A DNA stretch of 64,000 nt from Brevibacterium sp. UMB1308A (GCF_030230605.1 NZ_JASPDO010000002.1:62001-126000); one strand, 5' to 3'. Numbered from the stretch's first letter, positions 38,483 to 47,893 are shown. The notes: generated by a model not told the origin, from the sequence alone. Translations and numbers: made by a program.

Positions 38483-39120
38483 TCACATTGGCGATTGACA
38501 CCTCGGCGGCGGCGAGCGTGGCACTCGTGGACTCACACGGGGAGGTGCATGCTCAACGCACCACGTTTAGTGCGCGTAAGCACGCCGAATTTGTGGGCCC
38601 CGCGATCCGCGAAATCACGCAAGACGTGCAGCCGCAGCGGGTGATCGTGGGCGTGGGGCCCGGGCCGTTCACCGGCTTGCGCGCTGGGATCGCCACCGGG
38701 ATTGGTTACGCGCTGGGTTTGGGTATTCCCATTTATGGTGTGCGCAGCCACGACGCGTTGGCATTCCGTGCAGCAGCCCACGGAATCACCGGCGACATTA
38801 CTGTTGCCACCGACGCCCGCCGTAAAGAGGTGTACGCAACCACCTACCACTTGGGGTCTACCGTGACCTTGGTCGACGGGCCACGCGTGATCCTCCCGGC
38901 AGAGCTCACACCGGCTGCCACCCGAATTGGGCGAGGCTTTGTTCTCTACTCCGAAACCCTGGGCAACCCGGCACGTACGGAAGATGAGTCCACCGAACCC
39001 ACGGCCAGTGACCTCGGCCTGTGCGCCCAGGACCAGCCAGGCAACCCGGAAGGACTGGGCGCGTTGCTTGACACCTCGCCACTGTACTTGCGTGAACCGG
39101 ACGCCAAACCCCGCCAATGA
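38479..39120 (+). CDS. tsaB: tRNA t6A synthesis protein TsaB
   Basis: Start at the GTG at 38479, with AGGAGG upstream and overlap with the tsaE stop. 213 residues of ASKHA fold: N-terminal LAIDTSAAASVALVD, then VGVGPGPFTGLRAGIATG, then ATDARRKEVYA. It is the scaffold partner of TsaD. It overlaps rimI at ATGA. Confidence 0.94.
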   Translation: MITLAIDTSAAASVALVDSHGEVHAQRTTFSARKHAEFVGPAIREITQDVQPQRVIVGVGPGPFTGLRAGIATGIGYALGLGIPIYGVRSHDALAFRAAAHGITGDITVATDARRKEVYATTYHLGSTVTLVDGPRVILPAELTPAATRIGRGFVLYSETLGNPARTEDESTEPTASDLGLCAQDQPGNPEGLGALLDTSPLYLREPDAKPRQ

Positions 39121-39533
39121 TCGAACGCATGCGGTGGATGGACATTGCCCCGGTGGCGGTCCTCGATGAGAAGAGTTTTGGAAACCAAGCATGGACCGAA
39201 GAGTTCTTCTGGTCGCAAATGGCGGTTCCCGGCAACCGGTTTTGGGTCGCGCGGGACGGTGGCCAGGTTGTGGGGTATGTGGGGCTCTCAGTTTCCGGCC
39301 CCCAAGGTGACATTCTGACGCTGGCCAGTGACCGCCGAGGTGTTGGCAGCCGGCTCTTGGATGTCGCCATGGACGCGGCGCGAGAAGCGGGTGTCGAAGC
39401 CCTGTATTTGGACGTGCGCGACGACAACGAACGCGCTATTTATTTGTACGCCTCGCGCGGGTTTGAAGAGATCAATCGGCGGGCTGGTTACTATTCGGAC
39501 GCAGACGCCCTCATCATGCGTAGTAGCCTGTGA
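39117..39533 (+). CDS. rimI: Ribosomal protein S18-alanine N-acetyltransferase
   Basis: 138 residues of GNAT fold. It begins near the family motif for RimI (DIAPVAVLDEKSFGNQAWTE), then shows VVGYVGLSVSG, the acetyl-CoA pyrophosphate-binding SDRRGVGSRLLD region and LDVRDDNERAIYLYASRGFEEI. Its position between tsaB and tsaD is the usual one. Confidence 0.9.
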   Translation: MIERMRWMDIAPVAVLDEKSFGNQAWTEEFFWSQMAVPGNRFWVARDGGQVVGYVGLSVSGPQGDILTLASDRRGVGSRLLDVAMDAAREAGVEALYLDVRDDNERAIYLYASRGFEEINRRAGYYSDADALIMRSSL

Positions 39534-40006
39534 GTATGGACATTGAGGCCACCCTCACTGAATGGGAAGACGGTTGTGATTTGGTGATCAGCTCGGTCGC
39601 TCCCGTGGACCGTGCAACCGTGTGGAACTACGTGACAGACCCTGATTCTGCTTCGCAGTGGTTCGCTCCGTGGAGTCGCGACGACGACGTTGTGACATTC
39701 GACTTTGACGGTGAGCAGCTCACGGGCGAAATCATCGGGAGCGAAGATGAGCGGTTCTTCTTGCTGGAACTTCCGTTTGGGCGAGTGGGCCTGAATGTCA
39801 GTGAAGAAACGCCTCATTCAACACGTCTTACGGTGACCCACACGTTCGCCACGTATGAGGAAGCGGCACACACAGTTCCTGAAATTGGGCCCGTGTGGGA
39901 CACCCACCTGCGCGCTTTACTCACGGAACTTGGAGCGAAAAACGTGGACATCGACGAAGATTCCCAAGCACGCATGTACGCGAGCCTCGCGGTGGAGGAC
40001 CAGTGA
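39530..40006 (+). CDS. SRPBCC/AHSA1-like protein inserted in the t6A operon
   Basis: The GTG at 39530 overlaps the rimI stop; an ATG two codons later is an alternative start. 158 residues. The N-terminal pattern [18 protein letters not shown] followed by a Trp-Phe-Ala-Pro-Trp stretch, and the later [21 protein letters not shown], suggest a START-like fold with a hydrophobic ligand cavity. Family-level function is unknown. It is coupled at both ends by 4-bp overlaps, so it belongs to the operon. Such a gene is not part of the standard tsaE-tsaB-rimI-tsaD order. Confidence 0.72.
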   Translation: MSMDIEATLTEWEDGCDLVISSVAPVDRATVWNYVTDPDSASQWFAPWSRDDDVVTFDFDGEQLTGEIIGSEDERFFLLELPFGRVGLNVSEETPHSTRLTVTHTFATYEEAAHTVPEIGPVWDTHLRALLTELGAKNVDIDEDSQARMYASLAVEDQ

Positions 40007-41067
40007 CCGAACCTTTGGTGTTAGGGATTGAAAGTTCCTGCGATGAAACCGGTGTAGGGATCGTGTGTGGTCGCACCCTGCTAACGAACACGGTCGCTTC
40101 GTCCATGGACGAACACGTGCGTTACGGGGGAGTAGTTCCCGAGGTGGCCTCCCGGGCGCACATCAACGCAATTGGACCTACCGTGCAGGCGGCACTGGAC
40201 GATGCGGGCGTGACTGTGGACGACCTGGACGGGATAGCAGTGACAGCCGGACCGGGACTGAGCGGAGCGCTCATGGTGGGCGTGTCAGCGGCTAAAGGGC
40301 TGGCCGCTGCCACGGGTCTGCCGCTGTACGGGGTGAACCACTTGGCGGCGCACGTGGCCGTCGATATGGTGGCCCCCGATTCGCCTGGGCTCACGCTGCC
40401 CACCGTGGCGCTGCTGGTTTCTGGCGGGCACACTGAGATTCTCACCATCACCGACATGGTTGACGGGGTGGAACTGGTTGGTGCCACGATTGACGACGCG
40501 GCGGGGGAGGCCTTCGATAAGACAGCGCGGTTGCTGGGCTTGGACTATCCAGGTGGTCCCAATATTTCGCGTGCTGCAGCAGGTGCTTTCACTGACGGGG
40601 TTGCAGGGGATCCGCACGCGGTTGCGTTCCCGCGGGGGCTTACGTCTGCAAAGGATATGCGTGACCCGGAACGTCGCTATTCGTTTTCTTTTTCTGGTTT
40701 GAAGACCGCGGCCCTGCGCTATGTCACTCAAACGCCCGATGCCAATGTTGCGGATGTCGCGGCTAGTTTCGAAGAAGCGATTGTGGACGTGCTGGTGAAG
40801 AAGGCGCTTTTGGCGTGTGAAGACTTCAACATTCCTCACTTGCTTGTAGGTGGGGGAGTTGCGGCGAATAGGCGGTTGCGCGCTCGCCTTGAGCACGACT
40901 GTGCGGAGGCTGGAGTGACGTTACGGATTCCGCCGTTCGCACTGTGCACGGATAACGGTGCCATGGTGGCTGCGTTGGGCGCGGAGATCATGAGTCGTGG
41001 GCTGGCCCCGTCGGACTTTTCGTTTGGAGTGACAAGTTCATTGGAGGTCGACCACGTCTATGTCTGA
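40003..41067 (+). CDS. tsaD: tRNA threonylcarbamoyladenosine synthase TsaD
   Basis: The GTG at 40003 overlaps the preceding stop. 354 residues: [27 protein letters not shown], iron-binding histidines in [17 protein letters not shown] and a C-terminal [12 protein letters not shown]. It transfers the threonylcarbamoyl group to tRNA A37 together with TsaB and TsaE. It overlaps the next gene by 8 bp. Confidence 0.96.
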   Translation: MTEPLVLGIESSCDETGVGIVCGRTLLTNTVASSMDEHVRYGGVVPEVASRAHINAIGPTVQAALDDAGVTVDDLDGIAVTAGPGLSGALMVGVSAAKGLAAATGLPLYGVNHLAAHVAVDMVAPDSPGLTLPTVALLVSGGHTEILTITDMVDGVELVGATIDDAAGEAFDKTARLLGLDYPGGPNISRAAAGAFTDGVAGDPHAVAFPRGLTSAKDMRDPERRYSFSFSGLKTAALRYVTQTPDANVADVAASFEEAIVDVLVKKALLACEDFNIPHLLVGGGVAANRRLRARLEHDCAEAGVTLRIPPFALCTDNGAMVAALGAEIMSRGLAPSDFSFGVTSSLEVDHVYV

Positions 41068-41533
41068 CCCACAGGTTTCGCGTGCTTCTGGTGACGGGTG
41101 GTGTGAAACACCCCAGGGTCGTTTCTGGGGGTTGTTCGGAGCCGCTGGTTTGCTCATTCATGACCCGGAGCGGGGCGTTTTGCTCCAGCACAGGGTTTCC
41201 TGGTCAGCTCACGGAGGGACGTGGGGTATTCCTGGAGGGGCTAAGCACAAGGGTGAAAGCGACACTGCGGCCGCGATTCGGGAAAGTCACGAAGAAGCAG
41301 GTGTGCCGGCTCTTGATGGGCACGACATTGAGATCCTTGATCTGTACACGGTTGATAAGAGCGGCTGGACGTACACCACGGTGATTTGCCGGGCTTTGGG
41401 GCGACTGGAAGAAAGCATCAGTGACCCTGAGAGTGAGGAACTCGCGTGGGTTCCCGTGGACCAGGTTGAGAGCTACCCTTTGCACCCCGAATTCGCGAAG
41501 GCGTGGCCTACCCTGCGTAAGTCCTTGGGGTGA
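41060..41533 (+). CDS. NUDIX hydrolase
   Basis: 157 residues. The full Nudix box is present: [24 protein letters not shown] spans about residues 60-83 with Gly, Glu, Arg-Glu and Glu-Glu in place. [13 protein letters not shown] precedes it. It hydrolyses a nucleoside diphosphate linked to another moiety; the substrate is not predictable. It starts within the tsaD end and closes the operon. The 194 bp after it hold the first copy of the 135-bp repeat. Confidence 0.85.
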   Translation: MSDPQVSRASGDGWCETPQGRFWGLFGAAGLLIHDPERGVLLQHRVSWSAHGGTWGIPGGAKHKGESDTAAAIRESHEEAGVPALDGHDIEILDLYTVDKSGWTYTTVICRALGRLEESISDPESEELAWVPVDQVESYPLHPEFAKAWPTLRKSLG

Positions 41534-41589
41534 CTTCCGCGCGTGACGTGTTGTGCGGACGTATGGCTGGGTGGCCTGCGTGCGTGAAC

Positions 41590-41724
41590 GGTTTACCCAA
41601 CACACTTCGAACTGCTGTGTTGGCTACACACCCTTTTTGTTCGTTTTGTTCACGTTTTCGCGCGAAAATCGCCTAGTTACCCAACACAGCAAGTTCAAAA
41701 CTGCTCACTTGTGGTGGGTAAACC
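41590..41724. repeat. 135-bp repeat with terminal inverted repeats, copy 1
   Basis: The unit begins GGTTTACCCAACACA and ends TGTGGTGGGTAAACC. These ends are inverted repeats matching at 14 of 15 positions. Near its left end CCAACACA (41597-41604) and TGTGTTGG (41616-41623) form a hairpin. A T-rich centre follows, then a second GTTACCCAACACAGC. It ends 3 bp beyond the stop codon of the minus-strand DUF559 gene. It matches copy 2 exactly in length and, apart from about 20 central bases and a few near the right end, in sequence. Confidence 0.9.
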
Positions 41725-41727
41725 GGT

Positions 41728-42648
41728 TTAGGTTTCAAGGCACTCGCGCACCTTGAGCACAATACTGTCCATCTCGTGTAGTGCGGTCACGCGAATCACT
41801 GTCCATCCGAGTCGGCCTAGTTCGTAGTAACGATCCGTGTCTTTGAGTACTTGTTCGGTGAGCTCGAAGTGGTGGCGCCCCTCGTATTCGATCGCGATTT
41901 TTGCAAACGGGTATGCCAAGTCCGGGTGGATATGTACTCCGAACCGCTCAATCCACACTGGGTGTGCGACCACTGGTTCAGGCAGACCAGCGCGCACAAG
42001 CGCTAACCGGAGTCGTGTTTCTTGAGGTGACGCAACGTTCTCACGGGCCAGCGCACTGGCTTCTTTCAGCTTGGACCACCCGTGAACCTTGGGCCCGGCA
42101 GCAACCAGTTCATCGAGTTTGGAGCGTGTGAGTTCCGCTGGTCTGCGCCATGGCCCCATGAGCGCGTCAAGGACTGCGACCAGGTTGTCCACAGGCTCTT
42201 GCCGTGCAAGGACATGAAGAATCCCGCCGAGGTGGTGAACCCTTAGGCCTTCTTTGGTGACCTTCGCGGTGTCTGTCATGCGGAAAGTTTTCACGTGCGG
42301 AACCAAAATTGGGTTGCATTTCTTGGGAACCGCAATGTCTAGCTCTGGTCGAAGTTTGACTGGCAGTCCACGCAGATAAGCGGCACTGTTACCCGTGACC
42401 AGTGCGTGGGGTCGGGTTGCCGTTAATGCGCTGAGCTCAGTAAATAAGGTCCACCAGTGAGGATCCTCGCGTGCCCAGGGTGGTATGCGTACGGTGCGAA
42501 CATGCGCATCAGAAGTGAAGGTTCCCCTCAGTTTGTGGCCTTTGAGGAATACCGGTGTGAGTTGTGATGTGCGGAGACCACGTGTGCGCGCCTCCTGTAT
42601 AGACATCGGAATGTGCAGGGTGCGTTGTGATGTGTTTGTGAACTCCAT
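41728..42648 (-). CDS. DUF559-like protein, probable PD-(D/E)XK nuclease fold
   Basis: Start uncertain: the ATG at 42648 is used here, while GTG 42744 and ATG 42606 share the frame. About 306 residues from 42648. The N-terminal half (GLRTSQLTPVFLKG, then TGNSAAYLRGLPVKL) looks like the winged-helix/AbiEi-like segment found in many actinobacterial proteins of this kind. The C-terminal HPDLAYPFAKIAIEYEG and WTVIRVTALHE match the Vsr/DUF559-like nuclease core, with Asp and paired Glu residues. Function is unproven. The gene sits tightly between two 135-bp repeats, in the same direction as the next gene upstream. Confidence 0.72.
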   Translation of the reverse strand: MEFTNTSQRTLHIPMSIQEARTRGLRTSQLTPVFLKGHKLRGTFTSDAHVRTVRIPPWAREDPHWWTLFTELSALTATRPHALVTGNSAAYLRGLPVKLRPELDIAVPKKCNPILVPHVKTFRMTDTAKVTKEGLRVHHLGGILHVLARQEPVDNLVAVLDALMGPWRRPAELTRSKLDELVAAGPKVHGWSKLKEASALARENVASPQETRLRLALVRAGLPEPVVAHPVWIERFGVHIHPDLAYPFAKIAIEYEGRHHFELTEQVLKDTDRYYELGRLGWTVIRVTALHEMDSIVLKVRECLET

Positions 42649-42765
42649 GCGCTGAATGTAGGCCCCTGGGTTCGCTTCCGCTATGGCCCTTGAACGATCT
42701 GTGGAAAACCTGATTTTCCGGGTACACCTGTGCCGCACAGTCACACGCTGAGGACAACGCTGAAC

Positions 42766-42900
42766 GGTTTACCCAACACACTTCGAACTGCTGTGTTGGC
42801 TACACACCCTTTTTGTTCGTTTTGTTCACGTTTTCGGCTCATATTCGACCCGTTACCCAACACAGCACACGAAAAACTGCTCACTTGTGGTGGGTAAACC
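42766..42900. repeat. 135-bp repeat with terminal inverted repeats, copy 2
   Basis: Same orientation and exact length as copy 1, with the same GGTTTACCCAACACA and TGTGGTGGGTAAACC ends and the first 71 bases identical. The middle (about 42837-42851) and a few bases near 42866-42871 differ. Both copies are preceded by TGAAC and followed by (G/A)GTTT. It ends 9 bp from the stop of the minus-strand ligase gene, so both copies lie directly 3' of a minus-strand gene. Confidence 0.9.
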
Positions 42901-42909
42901 AGTTTCGAC

Positions 42910-44058
42910 CTACTCCGCGCCAGGCGCAATAACCTCAGAAGGCCGTGTGGACTTAAACTCGTCAACCAAAAGCTTGGCTACTTGGAACATGTCGCCCGTG
43001 TTTTCGTGAACAGCCCGTTGACGCTGATAGGACGCGCCAATGCGCGCAAACTGCAGCATGTCCAGAAGCTCATCTTCACACCCAAGCTCACGGGCAATCG
43101 GGGTTAAGAACTCCACCTCATCAGCAATTACGTGCTTCACCAGGCGCTCACGCCCCAGTTCGTTTTCAATGATGATCGCGTCCATCCCGTAACGCGCGGC
43201 ACGCCACTTGTTCTCCACATGGAACCACTGCGGCATAGTGGGTAGGCTCAACCCGCGGTCCAAACGATCGCAGAAGTGGTGCACTAGACACTGAACGAAC
43301 GCGGTCACTGCGGCGACCTCGGCGATGGTAGGCATCCCGTCACACACCCGCACCTCAATGGTTCCCCACTTAGGGGCAGGTCGGATATCCCACCGGATCT
43401 CATTGATCTGTTCAATCACGCCGGTCTTCTGCATGTCGCGGACGTACTTTTCATATTCGCGCCACTCGGTAAACGGATACGGCAGTCCGGCGGTGGGCAA
43501 CTGCTGGAACAGCATGGCGCGGTTGGACGCGTAACTGGTATCCGTGTCTTCCCAAAACGGGCTGGAAGCACTCACCGCTTGCAAGTGCGGCACGTAGCAC
43601 ATGAGCGCGTTCATAATGGGCAAAACGTACTCGCGCTTGTCGATACCCACGTGCGTGTGAACCCCGTAAATGAGCATGTGGTGACCCCACCACTGCGTGC
43701 GGTTAATGAGTTCCGCGTAACGTTCCTTGTCGGTCACCTGTTGCTCACGCCAGTGCGCAAACGGGTGAGTTCCTGCACTCATGAGGTCCAAGCCCAGCGG
43801 GTTTGTGATTTCGCGGAGCTGTGCAACAGAAGACTTGAGATCCGCTACCGCGCCAGACACCTGTTCATGGACACCGGTAACAACCTCAACCGTGTTCGTG
43901 AGCATTTCGCCCACAATGCACGAATCAAGACCAGCTTCACCAACAAGAGTAAGGACCTCACCGGCACGCGGGACGAGGTCCAAATTCGTCTTGTCAACCA
44001 AAGCTAGCTCCCATTCGACTCCCAAGGTCGAACGGGGGGACTGCGCAAAATCAACCAT
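42910..44058 (-). CDS. Glutamate-cysteine ligase-like carboxylate-amine ligase (YbdK/GCS2 family)
   Basis: 382 residues. N-terminal RSTLGVEWELALVD is the GCS2 hallmark; TNTVEVVTGVH, the HTHVGID segment and RPAPKWGTIEVRVCDGMPT follow. These proteins form gamma-glutamyl or similar amide bonds with ATP; weak glutamate-cysteine ligase activity is known for the Escherichia member. The physiological substrate here is unknown. The gene is monocistronic in appearance and its 3' end adjoins repeat copy 2. Confidence 0.87.
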   Translation of the reverse strand: MVDFAQSPRSTLGVEWELALVDKTNLDLVPRAGEVLTLVGEAGLDSCIVGEMLTNTVEVVTGVHEQVSGAVADLKSSVAQLREITNPLGLDLMSAGTHPFAHWREQQVTDKERYAELINRTQWWGHHMLIYGVHTHVGIDKREYVLPIMNALMCYVPHLQAVSASSPFWEDTDTSYASNRAMLFQQLPTAGLPYPFTEWREYEKYVRDMQKTGVIEQINEIRWDIRPAPKWGTIEVRVCDGMPTIAEVAAVTAFVQCLVHHFCDRLDRGLSLPTMPQWFHVENKWRAARYGMDAIIIENELGRERLVKHVIADEVEFLTPIARELGCEDELLDMLQFARIGASYQRQRAVHENTGDMFQVAKLLVDEFKSTRPSEVIAPGAE

Positions 44059-44100
44059 GATGGCAATCCTAGTGTGTAGCCCAGGAATACACGGTGTGAG

Positions 44101-44961
44101 CTAGCTCGCTGGGTCGCCTGTCGCAACGGGGTTTGAATCGTCCGATGACCACCCTGACCAGGAAGGACCGTACAAAACCGGGGTCACGCCCACTTGCATC
44201 AAGCTCAACGCATTGTGACACGCTGTGACACCAGACCCGCAATAAACCCCTACCTCCGCGGTAGCCTTGCCCGTTTCGTCAAGCACGCCGAGGTCGTTCC
44301 ACGCCTTCCGCAGTTCCTCCTCTGAGAGCCACCGCCCGTTAGGGGTGTTGAGGGTTGTGGGCCGGTTGATAGCCCCTGGGATGTGGCCGGCTTTGGCATC
44401 CATGGGTTCGTGGTCCCCGCGGTAGCGTTCGGCGGCGCGGGAGTCGATGAGAATGCCGGTGCGGGCGAGCTCAGCGGCCCCCGCTGCGTCGGTAGTGGGA
44501 AGGGACGGAGTGACGGTGTAGGCCGAAGGCACGCGCTCATTGGTGTCGGGGCCATGTTCCAGTTCGTACCCGGCGTCTTTCCATGCGGTCAGGCCACCGT
44601 CGAGCACGTGAACATCTGTGAGCCCCGCCCACACGAGCAGCCACCACGCGCGGGCAGCCGCAGTTGAGGAGGCGTCGTCATAGACCACAACAGTGGTTCT
44701 TTCATCGATACTCAAACACTGCAGCGTCCGTTGGAATTCCTCAACGCTGGGAAGCGGGTGGCGGCCCAGGTGCGGTTGATCGGGGCGATGACTGGATAGC
44801 TGTTCGTCCAGTGATACGTACGTGGCCCCGGGAATGTGATTTTCCAGATAGTCCGGGTAACCGTTGGGTTTGCCCAGGGTCCACCGCACATCCAGAATGC
44901 GAACACGGGGTGTCCCCAGAAGCGAGTGAAGTTGATCCACGTCGATCACGTACTGCGTCAT
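44101..44961 (-). CDS. Thiosulfate/mercaptopyruvate sulfurtransferase (two rhodanese domains)
   Basis: Start at the ATG at 44961 behind GAGAGG. 286 residues in two rhodanese domains. The N-terminal active-site loop reads VVYDDASSTAAARAWW, without Cys, as expected for the regulatory domain. The C-terminal loop is YCGSGVTAC with the catalytic Cys. It moves sulfane sulfur to cyanide, thiols or other acceptors. Confidence 0.9.
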   Translation of the reverse strand: MTQYVIDVDQLHSLLGTPRVRILDVRWTLGKPNGYPDYLENHIPGATYVSLDEQLSSHRPDQPHLGRHPLPSVEEFQRTLQCLSIDERTTVVVYDDASSTAAARAWWLLVWAGLTDVHVLDGGLTAWKDAGYELEHGPDTNERVPSAYTVTPSLPTTDAAGAAELARTGILIDSRAAERYRGDHEPMDAKAGHIPGAINRPTTLNTPNGRWLSEEELRKAWNDLGVLDETGKATAEVGVYCGSGVTACHNALSLMQVGVTPVLYGPSWSGWSSDDSNPVATGDPAS

Positions 44962-45015
44962 TGAGTCGCCTCTCGTTAAGCATTTGCACATTACAGCCTA
45001 GCTAAACTTAGCCCC

Positions 45016-46635
45016 ATGCGTCGTTTAATCACCGCGGGAATCTGTGCTCTGTTGCTGACAGGTTGTGGAGGGACCCAAGGGAACCCCACACAAACGTCGG
45101 GCCCTGCGCAGAAAACTGAGAAGTCCCAAACCGCTGCCACGGCCCCTGAGGCTCCTGAAACCCCACAGCCCCAGGGACCGGCGCCGGTTGAAGGGATAAG
45201 CAAAAAGGACACCGCGGAAGCAAAACAAATCGTCGAAAAGATGTCGGATGAAGAACTGGCCGGATCTGTTTTGATGATGACGTATCAAGGAACGGATCCG
45301 CAGGTCGCTGCGGACACCATCAAACGCTTGCACCTGTCCGGCAGTATCGTCATGACCTACAACCTGGGCGATGCAGCCACTTTTGAAGACCTGAAAGCGA
45401 CCACCTCGGCGATCAAAGCAGGCGGCAAAGACCGCGACTGGCCGGTTCTGACTTCAGTCGACCAGGAAGGTGGCCCCGTTGCCCGCGTACGTTCGGCAAC
45501 CATGCCGTTCCCGCCACTCATGGCCGGTGGGGCCGTGCGCAACAAGGACACCGTCACCAACGCAACCCACGCGCAAGGTGCGGAACTGCGCGACGCCGGT
45601 TTTTCGATCGACTTCGCCCCTGTCGCCGATGTCACCGTGGGTGCGAAAGACCCAGCAATCAACGTGCGGTCTGCGGGCGACAAGTCTGACGCGGTGAGCG
45701 ACACGGTCGTGGCCGCAGTGAACGGGTATAGCAAGGCGGGGATTGGTTCGGCGGCCAAACACTTTCCGGGCCACGGATCCTTGACGGTCGATTCGCACGA
45801 ATCCCTGCCGGTGTCCAAGAAGTCGCTGAAAAAGCTGAGCAAAACGGAATTTGAGCCGTTTCGGAAGGCCGCCGAGGTGGGGGTTCCGTTGGTCATGGTT
45901 GGCCACATTGCGGTGCCCGGGAACGAAAAGCTTCCCGGTGACCTCAATCCCGAGGTGTATGAAGCTTTGCGTAAAGATGTTGGCTTTGAACACGTGGCAG
46001 TGACCGATGCGTTGAACATGGGCGCGGTTACGCAAAAGGACGCGGCGCTCGCCGCGATCAAGGCGGGGGCAGATTTGGCTCTCATGCCTCATGACATTGA
46101 ACAAGCACACGCAAGCATTGTGAAAGCGGTGAAAAGTGGCGATCTGTCACGCGAGCGGATAACGGAGGCTGCGACGCGGGTGGTGGCGCTGAGTCTGTGG
46201 CAAAAGCGCAGCGCTGAAACTGCTAAGGGGAGTGCCCCTAAACCTGAGGGCGCGTTGCGTGCGTACGCTGAGGAGTCTTTGTCGGTGGTCCGTGGGGCGT
46301 GCGAGGTCGCCACGCCACTCAAGCAAGCGCGAGTAGTGGGTGACGATGAGGTTGCTGTTCAAGGACTGTCCGAGGCGTTTGAAAATAACGGTGTATCTGT
46401 TGGTAGTGGCCCAACTGTGAGCGTGGGACAGAAGGCAGCAAGTGGGGCAGAGTACGTTGTGGGGATCGGTGCACCGTGGAACGTGGACCGGGCCAAGGCT
46501 GACACTGTCATTGCCACATACACCGGCAACGAGTATGCGATGGATGCTGTAGCCAAATACTTGACCGGTGAACTGGAAGCGACAGCGCAAGTTCCCGTCA
46601 AGGTTCGCGGTAAGTCACCTACGTGCGGAAAGTAG
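45016..46635 (+). CDS. GH3 beta-N-acetylhexosaminidase-like lipoprotein
   Basis: 539 residues. A lipoprotein signal ends in LLLTGC, with Cys17 lipidated, then a Thr/Pro/Gln-rich spacer. The GH3 barrel follows: SVDQEGGPVARVRS, FAPVADV, KHFPGHGSLTVDSHESLP (NagZ-type catalytic His-Asp dyad region) and nucleophile Asp in VTDALNMGAV. A smaller C-terminal domain is present. It should remove GlcNAc from wall fragments outside the membrane, in turnover with the lytic transglycosylase. Confidence 0.9.
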   Translation: MRRLITAGICALLLTGCGGTQGNPTQTSGPAQKTEKSQTAATAPEAPETPQPQGPAPVEGISKKDTAEAKQIVEKMSDEELAGSVLMMTYQGTDPQVAADTIKRLHLSGSIVMTYNLGDAATFEDLKATTSAIKAGGKDRDWPVLTSVDQEGGPVARVRSATMPFPPLMAGGAVRNKDTVTNATHAQGAELRDAGFSIDFAPVADVTVGAKDPAINVRSAGDKSDAVSDTVVAAVNGYSKAGIGSAAKHFPGHGSLTVDSHESLPVSKKSLKKLSKTEFEPFRKAAEVGVPLVMVGHIAVPGNEKLPGDLNPEVYEALRKDVGFEHVAVTDALNMGAVTQKDAALAAIKAGADLALMPHDIEQAHASIVKAVKSGDLSRERITEAATRVVALSLWQKRSAETAKGSAPKPEGALRAYAEESLSVVRGACEVATPLKQARVVGDDEVAVQGLSEAFENNGVSVGSGPTVSVGQKAASGAEYVVGIGAPWNVDRAKADTVIATYTGNEYAMDAVAKYLTGELEATAQVPVKVRGKSPTCGK

Positions 46636-46645
46636 CGGGGGCTGG

Positions 46646-47860
46646 TTACAGCGTCACGGGCTGCGTTAACAGCACCACGTGCTTTTCGCCCACGCGGGTG
46701 AAAACCAAAGTTGCTGACTCGCTGCCCTGGGTGAGCTTCAGCTGACGACGCACCTTCTCAGGAACAATGTCCATTCCACGTTTCTTAATAATGACCTTGC
46801 CAATGTTGCGTGCCTTCAGTGCTTGACGCAACGCCTTAATACCAGCAGGCAACACATCCACAATTCGGTACTGCGACACCGCGCGCTGAGCAATCCCGGT
46901 CACAAGAGCGTCACCAGTCAGGTACGCAATTTTGGGGGAGATCCGCCACACACCTAGAGGGTCACAGAGGGCAGTGACGAGCCCGGCTCGCACCAGAGCC
47001 CCGTCCGGTTCAAACAGATACTCGCCCAGCTCACCAATCCCGGGTTCGTCCGCTTCGGGCACCTCGGACTCGTGCACGGTCAGTGTTCCGGGCCCATCGC
47101 CCATGAGAAGAGCGGAACGCCCCGCCCGTTGACACGCGTCGCCAGCGTACAGGCCCACTTCAACGACATCGCCGTTGTGCGAAACCCACTGGGCCTCCCA
47201 CCCGTCCGGAACGAGGGCATGGTCCAACGCCGGTCCCATCTTCACGCCAGCTGCCCGCACCTCGGCGGCCTTTTCCACTACCCATGACAGCGACGGCGAG
47301 AACGACTCCGGATCACTGAGCCTGCGCGCCTGCCCATCCCGGTGCGAACCCGACCTGCGGGCAGGGTCGCACCACAGCGCGTCAAACCCCGCCAGGTTCT
47401 GATCCTCCGCGGCACCATGAACCACCTCGGCGGTGGGGAACTCACGCATATTAAACGCCGCAAGCGCAGCGGTAACCTCATCGATCTCAACCGCGCGCAC
47501 CTGCACATCTGTACCCGCAAACGCCAGCGCATCGGCACCGACCCCGCACCCCAAATCAATAATCGAGGTGACTCCAGCCTGACGCATCCGGGCCGCGTGG
47601 TGGGCGGCGACCGGAAGCCGGGTGGCCTGCGCTAACCCGTCGCGCGTGAACAACATGTGTGAAGCAAACGGGCCAAACTTGTCTTCTGCCTCGATGCGCA
47701 ACTGAGCCTGCGTGAGGATCGCCGCGGTGAGTTCAGGACTCAAGCCCTGCTCCCGCAACTGCTTGTTCAGCCGCAACTCACGCGAACGGTCGTACTCGAG
47801 TGAATCCAGAATCTTAAGAGCAGAAACGTCAAGAAGTTGTTTCAAAATGCTGGGATCCAT
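46646..47860 (-). CDS. Class I SAM methyltransferase with THUMP-like domain
   Basis: Start at the ATG at 47860 (MDPSILKQLLD); the upstream extension would overlap the divergent ksgA gene. About 404 residues. The SAM-binding motif is SIIDLGCGVGADALAF; motif IV-like DALWCDPARR follows. The C-terminal part (KVIIKKRGMDIVPEKVRRQL) is the THUMP-like region of this actinobacterial family. RNA is the likely substrate. Convergent with the GH3 gene, 10 bp away. Confidence 0.82.
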   Translation of the reverse strand: MDPSILKQLLDVSALKILDSLEYDRSRELRLNKQLREQGLSPELTAAILTQAQLRIEAEDKFGPFASHMLFTRDGLAQATRLPVAAHHAARMRQAGVTSIIDLGCGVGADALAFAGTDVQVRAVEIDEVTAALAAFNMREFPTAEVVHGAAEDQNLAGFDALWCDPARRSGSHRDGQARRLSDPESFSPSLSWVVEKAAEVRAAGVKMGPALDHALVPDGWEAQWVSHNGDVVEVGLYAGDACQRAGRSALLMGDGPGTLTVHESEVPEADEPGIGELGEYLFEPDGALVRAGLVTALCDPLGVWRISPKIAYLTGDALVTGIAQRAVSQYRIVDVLPAGIKALRQALKARNIGKVIIKKRGMDIVPEKVRRQLKLTQGSESATLVFTRVGEKHVVLLTQPVTL

Positions 47861-47893
47861 TTCACTATGGTAACTGGCGTATAGGGTGGAGAT

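Noticed and set aside
42649..42744. GTG start at 42744 for the DUF559-like gene
   Set aside because: The extra 32 residues have no family resemblance and the DNA there looks like leader sequence; an ATG start at 42648 or 42606 is more plausible. This remains uncertain.
41590..42900. Classical insertion sequence or complete integron
   Set aside because: No transposase or integron integrase is encoded between or beside the repeats, and the repeat ends match only part of the attC consensus.
44101..44961. Defective rhodanese because the first domain lacks Cys
   Set aside because: Two-domain sulfurtransferases normally have an inactive N-terminal domain; the C-terminal active site is intact.
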